A stretch of DNA of 64,000 nucleotides from Rhizobium rhododendri. Lineage in GTDB: Bacteria; Pseudomonadota; Alphaproteobacteria; Rhizobiales; Rhizobiaceae. Every line of letters begins with the position of its first letter. Positions within the stretch are counted from its first letter, which is position 1. Below are positions 63,174 to 64,000 of this stretch, piece after piece. The notes beneath the pieces are model-generated. The model did not search any database. It was not told the DNA's origin and was given only the letters and a program-made list of their open reading frames with translations. Made by a program: the position numbers and the translations under genes. The stretch lies in the NCBI RefSeq assembly GCF_007000325.2, contig NZ_CP117268.1, forward strand, positions 1,116,001 through 1,180,000, given 5' to 3'.

Positions 63174-64000
63174 TCACCCCTTCGACGATCGGTCTGCCAC
63201 CTTTACCAGCAGCTTGCCGAAATTCTTCCCCTGCAGCATCCCGATCAGCGCCTCGGGAGCGTTCTCCAGTCCTTCGACGACGTCTTCGCGATACTTGATC
63301 CGACCGGAGTTCACCATGGGACCGATCTCGGCCTCGAACGCCGCATAATGTTCGAGGACGAACTCGGTCTGGATAAACCCACGGATCAGCAGGCTCCGTC
63401 TCAGGATGGCCGACATCATCGCCGGCACGTTGTCTTGCTCTGAAGCCGCCGCTCCATTGTAGTTGGCCACCAGACCGCACACCGGAACGCGCGCATACAT
63501 GTTCAGAAGTGGCATGACCGCCTCCCAGACAGGCCCGCCGACATTCTCGAAATAGACGTCGATACCCTTCGGGCAGGCAAGCTCCAGGTCCGTCTTGAAA
63601 TCCTTTGAACGGTGATCGACGACTGCGTCGAAGCCCAGCTCGTCGCGGACATAGTCCAGTTTCTGTTGTCCGCCGACGATGCCGACAGCCCGCGCGCCTG
63701 CCAGCTTTGCGAGCTGACCGACCATGGAGCCAACCGGACCCGATGCGGCTGCGACCACGACGGTCTCCCCCTCTTTGGGGCGACCGATGACCTTCATGCC
63801 GGAATAGGCCGTAAAGCCCGGCATTCCAAGGACGCCGATCGCGGTGCTGATGGGTGCGCCTTTCGTGTCGACATGGCGGATCGCGTCGGCTTTCATCACG
63901 GCACCCGTGCACCATCCGGTACGGGACCTCACGATGTCTCCGGGCTTGAAGTCGGCATGCCGGGAGCGCGCCACCTCGCAAACGGTCTCACCCTCCATGG
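63174..64000 (-). CDS. MDR-type NADP-dependent oxidoreductase (partial)
   Basis: About 275 C-terminal residues; the gene continues past the right edge of the window. Recognisable parts: GVLGMPGFTAYSGMKVIGRP, ETVVVAAASGPVGSMVGQLA (NADP loop AAxGPVGS), GFDAVVDHRSKDF, VYFENVGGPVWEAVMPLLN and GKNFGKLLVKV at the C-terminus. This is the CurA/leukotriene-B4-dehydrogenase group of zinc-free medium-chain reductases, which reduce enones and related carbonyls. The N-terminal 60-70 residues are missing. A longer frame on the same strand (62911-63981) is a shadow. Confidence 0.9.
   Translation of the reverse strand, partial: MEGETVCEVARSRHADFKPGDIVRSRTGWCTGAVMKADAIRHVDTKGAPISTAIGVLGMPGFTAYSGMKVIGRPKEGETVVVAAASGPVGSMVGQLAKLAGARAVGIVGGQQKLDYVRDELGFDAVVDHRSKDFKTDLELACPKGIDVYFENVGGPVWEAVMPLLNMYARVPVCGLVANYNGAAASEQDNVPAMMSAILRRSLLIRGFIQTEFVLEHYAAFEAEIGPMVNSGRIKYREDVVEGLENAPEALIGMLQGKNFGKLLVKVADRSSKG

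Noticed and set aside
62911..63981. 356-residue minus-strand open frame, longer than the called gene
   Set aside because: Same strand but different frame from the MDR reductase; it is Arg/Gly-rich with no motif, while the called frame has all MDR signatures.

Overview
The window looks like DNA from an alphaproteobacterium of the Rhizobiaceae (Rhizobium/Agrobacterium/Ensifer relatives). Pointers are the MucR/Ros-type zinc-finger regulators, a pRiA4b ORF-3-like passenger gene, IS66 and IS630 elements of rhizobial type, high-GC codon use in most genes, and a rhamnose-rich O-antigen locus. The genus cannot be fixed from sequence alone. No rRNA, tRNA or CRISPR array was seen.

Positions 1-25157 are a surface-polysaccharide locus. 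The dTDP-L-rhamnose genes rfbC(partial)-rfbB-rfbD-rfbA run rightward. A leftward operon (10679 to 3206) encodes a tandem-GT2 protein, the ABC exporter Wzm/Wzt, a GT2 rhamnosyltransferase-like protein, an RgpF-like protein and a GT4. A second leftward operon (19447 to 10969) encodes a HAD-UbiA fusion, DprE1-like oxidase, DprE2-like SDR, an epimerase, an FAD oxidoreductase, GtrA and a large membrane protein. Together these could make, flip and transfer a polyprenyl-phosphate pentose (D-arabinofuranose-like) onto the polysaccharide. A 1372-residue methyltransferase/glycosyltransferase fusion and a methyltransferase follow on the plus strand.

Positions 25158-34789 are the same kind of locus broken by mobile DNA: IS256 and IS66 wrecks, a complete group II intron with its maturase, an IS630 remnant and an intact IS630. 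Between them survive a lower-GC membrane protein and two methyltransferases, one of which is a paralogue of the methyltransferase on the other side of the insertions.

Positions 35743-50577 hold the main unusual structure: two diverged copies of one module of about 5 kb. The ancestral order is a fused MNT-HEPN protein, an Xre/RES toxin-antitoxin pair, VapBC, an unknown protein of about 215 residues, and a MucR/Ros-type regulator on the opposite strand. Each copy has decayed differently. Copy A lost the Xre antitoxin, had its RES gene split by an IS66 with a clean 8-bp target duplication, took an IS5-type insertion and has a broken regulator, but keeps VapBC. Copy B keeps the antitoxin and the regulator, but its RES gene is frameshifted and VapC is only a stump.

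Positions 51162-64000 carry metabolic and stress genes (two SDRs, an MscS channel, a cNMP-domain/TrxR-like fusion, an MDR reductase cut by the window edge) mixed with two intact hipBA-type loci and several gene remnants. One hipBA locus has three identical palindromic candidate operators. Overall the right half reads as an accessory region with repeated acquisition and decay of toxin-antitoxin genes.
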